Below are positions 61,176 through 64,000 of a DNA stretch of 64,000 bases, in pieces. The notes under the pieces are model-generated. The model ran no database searches. It saw nothing but the letters and a program-made list of their open reading frames with translations, and was not told where the DNA came from. The first letter of the stretch is position 1. Every line of letters starts with the position of its first letter. Origin of the DNA: Candidatus Hydrogenedentota bacterium. Lineage in GTDB: Bacteria > Hydrogenedentota > Hydrogenedentia > Hydrogenedentales > CAITNO01. The DNA is taken from positions 1 through 64,000 of the forward strand of contig JAAYBR010000082.1 in the NCBI GenBank assembly GCA_012730045.1, given 5' to 3'. Position numbers and translations under genes: made by a program.

Positions 61176-61976
61176 TCACCGGGCGGCGATGAAGGTACCC
61201 AGCACGCCGTCCGCCAGGTGCTCCCGTTCGATGTCCAGGTACAGCGTCCGGCGCAGGGTGTAGACGCGTCCGACCAGACGGTCTTTGTGAAACACCCCGC
61301 CCTGCCGGATTACATAGGTTTCGCCCTCCCCCCGGGGCAACACATGGGTCACGGGGCCGCGCCAGCCAAAGCCCTGCCGGATTTCGAACCGCTTCTCGTT
61401 CTGGAGGAATAGTCCGATCCGCCCCGGCTGCGCGGCGCTCCAGGGGGTCAGGAAGAAACTGCGGGGCCCCTGAAGGGACATGAGGTCGAACAGCGGCTCG
61501 TCCAGCGAGGAGGTGACGCGCCAGAAGGCCCGCGGTCGCCGGACGTCCACAAAGCAGTGGATCAACCCGTCGTTGTCCGAGCAGGCGAAGAGCGCCCCCG
61601 CAGGCCGCAGGGGACGTTTCAGCAGGGCATGCCCCGCGAAGGGGTCCGGCAGGTCTTCGGAGTCCTGCGCCGCCGTCTGGGTGCGGGCGGCGGCCAGAAG
61701 ACGCCGCCTGCGGACATCCTTGGCGAGGGCGATGAGGAAGAACCAGGCCAGTCCGCCCACGGCCAGGAGCCCCAGCGCCCAGCCCCCCGCGCGGACCCAT
61801 CCGTCGTTGTCGGCGGCGGCACCGTAGCAGAGCACGGCCGCCGCCTCGGCCAGCAGCACCGCGTACACGGCGAGCATCCCTGCCGACACAGGCGTGGCCG
61901 CGCGGGGCAGGGTGTAGTAGCACACCGCCCGCTCGGCGGGCGAGATACGGTCCTCTGGCTGCTCAACATACGGCAT
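61176..61976 (-). CDS. Membrane protein with two N-terminal helices, unknown function
   Basis: The 266-residue product has two membrane helices (residues about 33-55 and 60-85) and a soluble C-terminal beta-rich domain with repeated basic and aromatic strands (RFEIRQGFGWRGPV, YVIRQGGVFHKDRLVGRVY). This part has a possible resemblance to LURP/scramblase-like beta barrels, but the evidence is weak. ATG at 61976 is preceded by GGGGGAGGTGG at a long distance. A longer in-frame start is poorly supported. No operon partner is clear. Confidence 0.6.
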   Translation of the reverse strand: MPYVEQPEDRISPAERAVCYYTLPRAATPVSAGMLAVYAVLLAEAAAVLCYGAAADNDGWVRAGGWALGLLAVGGLAWFFLIALAKDVRRRRLLAAARTQTAAQDSEDLPDPFAGHALLKRPLRPAGALFACSDNDGLIHCFVDVRRPRAFWRVTSSLDEPLFDLMSLQGPRSFFLTPWSAAQPGRIGLFLQNEKRFEIRQGFGWRGPVTHVLPRGEGETYVIRQGGVFHKDRLVGRVYTLRRTLYLDIEREHLADGVLGTFIAAR

Positions 61977-62029
61977 GCGACCATTGTCCACCTCCCCCCC
62001 CGGGGGAGTCAAACAGCGGCTCCGCGGTG

Positions 62030-62035
62030 TATACT
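62030..62035 (+). promoter_or_regulatory. Possible -10 of the RND transporter gene
   Basis: TATACT preceded by TG lies about 100 nt upstream of the start codon at 62135. The -35 is poor. Confidence 0.35.
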
Positions 62036-62134
62036 GGGGACCGTGCGCGCCCAAGCGGGAATGCCCGGGGGCGCAGCGGCGTTTGTGGGATGAGTGTCCT
62101 AGTCCCGTATACAGGCGTTAAGGAGAATCCCCTC

Positions 62135-64000
62135 ATGAACATTGGCGCCCGGTTGGTCGGTTTCGGCGTGGACCGTCCCAAGCTCACCGTGCTCTCCATA
62201 GGCGCGCTCACCCTGGCGCTGGCGCTGCTTGCCGCGCTGCCCACCGTTTTTCCCGCCGCGTTTCCGGCGCTGAACGGGGTGCGGGTGGACACGGACCCGG
62301 AGAACATGCTGAGCGCGGAGGAGCCCGCGCGGGTCTTCCACAACGACATGAAGCGGGTCTTCGACCTGAACGAAATCGTGGTGCTCGGCGTGGTGAACGA
62401 GTCGCACCCGGACGGAGTGTTCAATCCGGAGAGCCTCGGGCGGGTGCATGCGCTGGCGGAGTACGCAAAGACCCTGCACGGGGCGGCCATCGGCCAGAAG
62501 GACGAGCGGGCCGGGGTGATCGGGGTGGACGTGATCGCCCCGTCCACGGTGGACAACATCGAGCAGGGCGGGCCGGGGGAGGTGAGGTTCGAGTGGCTCA
62601 TGGCGTCGCCCCCCGCCACGCGGGAGGAGGCGCTCGCGGTGCGCGACCGCGCGGCGCGGATTCCCTTTCTCCAGGGGACGCTGGTTTCCGAGAGCGGCAA
62701 GGCGCTGGCCCTGTACCTGCCCCTGACGTCCAAGGCCCTGAGCCACCGGGTGTACAAAAAGCTCCAGGAGAAGATCGCCACCCTGCCCGGGGACGACCAG
62801 TACCACATCACGGGGCTTCCCGTGGCCAACGACACCTTCGGGGTGGAGATGTTCATCCAGATGGCCGTGTCGGCCCCCCTGGCCATGCTGGTCATCTTCC
62901 TGCTCATGTGGTGGTTCTTCCGCAGGCTTTCGCTGATCATCGCGCCCATGGTGCTGGCGGTGGTCGTGGTGATTCAGACCATGGGCCTCCTTGTTTCCAT
63001 GGGGAACACGATCCACATCATGAGCTCCATGATCCCGATCTTCCTCATGCCCATCGCCATCCTGGACTCCATCCACATCCTGTCCGAGTTCTACGAGCGC
63101 TACCAGAAGCACAAAAACCGTCGCGCGGCGCTGCTGGACGTCATGGGCACGCTGTTCATGCCCATGCTCTACACCTCCCTCACCTCGGCCGCGGGCTTCG
63201 CCTCCCTCGCCATCACACCCATTCCTCCCGTGCAGGTCTTCGGCATTTTCGTCGCCCTGGGCGTCATGGTGGCATGGCTGTTCACGGTCACCTTTGTGCC
63301 CGCGTTCATCATGCTCATGCCGGCGCGCGGGTTTGAGGGCTACGGCGCCGCGCACACGGAGGACGAGGAGGGGGCGACCTTTATGGGCCGCCTGCTGGGA
63401 CGCCTCGGCCGTTTCACCTGGAACCGCGCGAAACTGGTGCTGGCACTCACCCTGATCGTGGCGGCCGTGTCCGCCTACGGCATCTCGCAAATCCAGGTCA
63501 ATGACAACCCCACCCGGTGGTTCAAGGCCAAACACCCCATCCGCGTGGCTGACCGCGTGCTCAACGAGCATTTCGGCGGCACCTACATGGCCTACCTCGC
63601 CCTGCGGCCCGCGGACACGGCCTTCGACGCGGCCGGGGCCGCCAAGGGCCTGACGGAGAGGCTCACGGCCTGGGCGGCCGAGAACGCCGGGGACTATCCA
63701 GGCCTGCCGGCGGTGGCGGAGGCCCTCGCCGCCGAGGCGCGGACGCGCGCGGGCAACGCTCCCGACTGGAAAACCCTCGCGGGCGGCCTGGGCGACCACG
63801 CGCTCGCCGAGGCGGACAAGGGGGGCGATGCCGGCGCGGCGTGGGAGGAGGCCGCGTTCTTCCTGGACAAAGAGCGGCAGCGAGACGAGCTGTTCAAGGA
63901 CCCGGAGGTGCTCCGATACATGGAGCGCGTGCAGGAGGCCCTGCTGAAAACGGGCACCGTGGGCAAGACAAACTCCCTGGCGGACCTGGTGAAGACGGTG
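62135..64000 (+). CDS. RND (MMPL/patched-like) family transporter, 3' end beyond the window
   Basis: The frame from ATG at 62135 stays open to the last base, giving 622 residues. AAGGAG lies 9 nt upstream. An N-terminal helix is followed by a periplasmic domain (residues about 50-240), then a bundle of about five membrane helices (about 245-400, starting FIQMAVSAPLAMLVIFLLMW) and the start of a second half (KLVLALTLIVAAVSAYGI, then a second loop). This is the duplicated layout of RND exporters of the MMPL type, which move lipids, sterols or hydrophobic compounds using proton motive force. Substrate is unknown. Confidence 0.88.
   Translation, partial: MNIGARLVGFGVDRPKLTVLSIGALTLALALLAALPTVFPAAFPALNGVRVDTDPENMLSAEEPARVFHNDMKRVFDLNEIVVLGVVNESHPDGVFNPESLGRVHALAEYAKTLHGAAIGQKDERAGVIGVDVIAPSTVDNIEQGGPGEVRFEWLMASPPATREEALAVRDRAARIPFLQGTLVSESGKALALYLPLTSKALSHRVYKKLQEKIATLPGDDQYHITGLPVANDTFGVEMFIQMAVSAPLAMLVIFLLMWWFFRRLSLIIAPMVLAVVVVIQTMGLLVSMGNTIHIMSSMIPIFLMPIAILDSIHILSEFYERYQKHKNRRAALLDVMGTLFMPMLYTSLTSAAGFASLAITPIPPVQVFGIFVALGVMVAWLFTVTFVPAFIMLMPARGFEGYGAAHTEDEEGATFMGRLLGRLGRFTWNRAKLVLALTLIVAAVSAYGISQIQVNDNPTRWFKAKHPIRVADRVLNEHFGGTYMAYLALRPADTAFDAAGAAKGLTERLTAWAAENAGDYPGLPAVAEALAAEARTRAGNAPDWKTLAGGLGDHALAEADKGGDAGAAWEEAAFFLDKERQRDELFKDPEVLRYMERVQEALLKTGTVGKTNSLADLVKTV

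Noticed and set aside
62099-63799. A 566-codon frame antisense to the RND gene
   Set aside because: His/Gly/Arg-rich shadow. The plus-strand frame has a ribosome binding site and RND layout.

Overview
The window is a GC-rich chromosomal segment of a diderm (Gram-negative type) bacterium. The outer membrane is inferred from an adjacent TamA/TamB pair (21306-27854), an apolipoprotein N-acyltransferase (37674-39326) and an RND-family exporter at the right edge. Several features recall uncultured Hydrogenedentota or PVC-like lineages: a prepilin-like protein with a terminal H-x-DG motif, exported sugar isomerase/epimerase and Gfo/Idh/MocA genes, a URO-D-family methyltransferase-like protein, a DUF6807 protein, and a secreted protein with tandem SELLRxIQFYN repeats. 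This placement is inference from gene content; no rRNA or tRNA gene was seen. Two genes run off the edges: a secreted HEAT-like protein at 1-693 (minus) and an RND transporter at 62135-64000 (plus).

Layout. 1-3298 holds a minus-strand group (edge gene, membrane protein, stand-alone XPB/Ssl2-type domain protein). 3508-13854 is a block of large exported proteins: a glycosidase-like protein, a 1543-residue surface protein with ten Ig-like repeats, and an alpha/alpha-toroid plus alpha/beta-hydrolase fusion. A ROK kinase follows, then a GntR-ABC ATPase-permease operon on the minus strand with a near-consensus promoter and apparently no leader. 17690-18250 is a palindrome-rich non-coding mosaic with a 29-bp tandem repeat. 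18275-20441 carries three minus-strand genes of unknown role. Then come a GNAT enzyme and tamAB.

27980-34304 is mostly housekeeping: the URO-D-like protein, rpmE (type B), prfA and prmC in an operon, radC, and gnd. After an O-methyltransferase gene, 35554-41302 reads as one plus-strand envelope operon: plsC, a secreted propeller-like protein, lnt, murJ and a degenerate receiver domain, with stop/start overlaps at two junctions.

41354-48905 combines a Gfo/Idh oxidoreductase divergent from an exported isomerase/epimerase, a B12-type radical SAM protein that lacks the middle cysteine of its cluster motif, a GH51 arabinofuranosidase and a DUF6807 protein. 48958-53301 is a flotillin/NfeD membrane-microdomain operon with two uncharacterised members, ending at a UUCG-capped terminator. 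The rest holds the prepilin-like protein, a metallophosphoesterase, the pseudo-dockerin protein, an acyl-CoA dehydrogenase with an operator-like palindrome in its promoter, a secreted metalloprotease sharing its C-terminal architecture with the 6.6-kb surface protein, a membrane protein and the RND transporter.

Many genes have a recognisable sigma70-type promoter, and TATACT is a frequent -10 hexamer. Hairpin terminators sit mainly between convergent genes. The large antisense reading frames opposite many genes are a by-product of the GC-rich third-codon bias.
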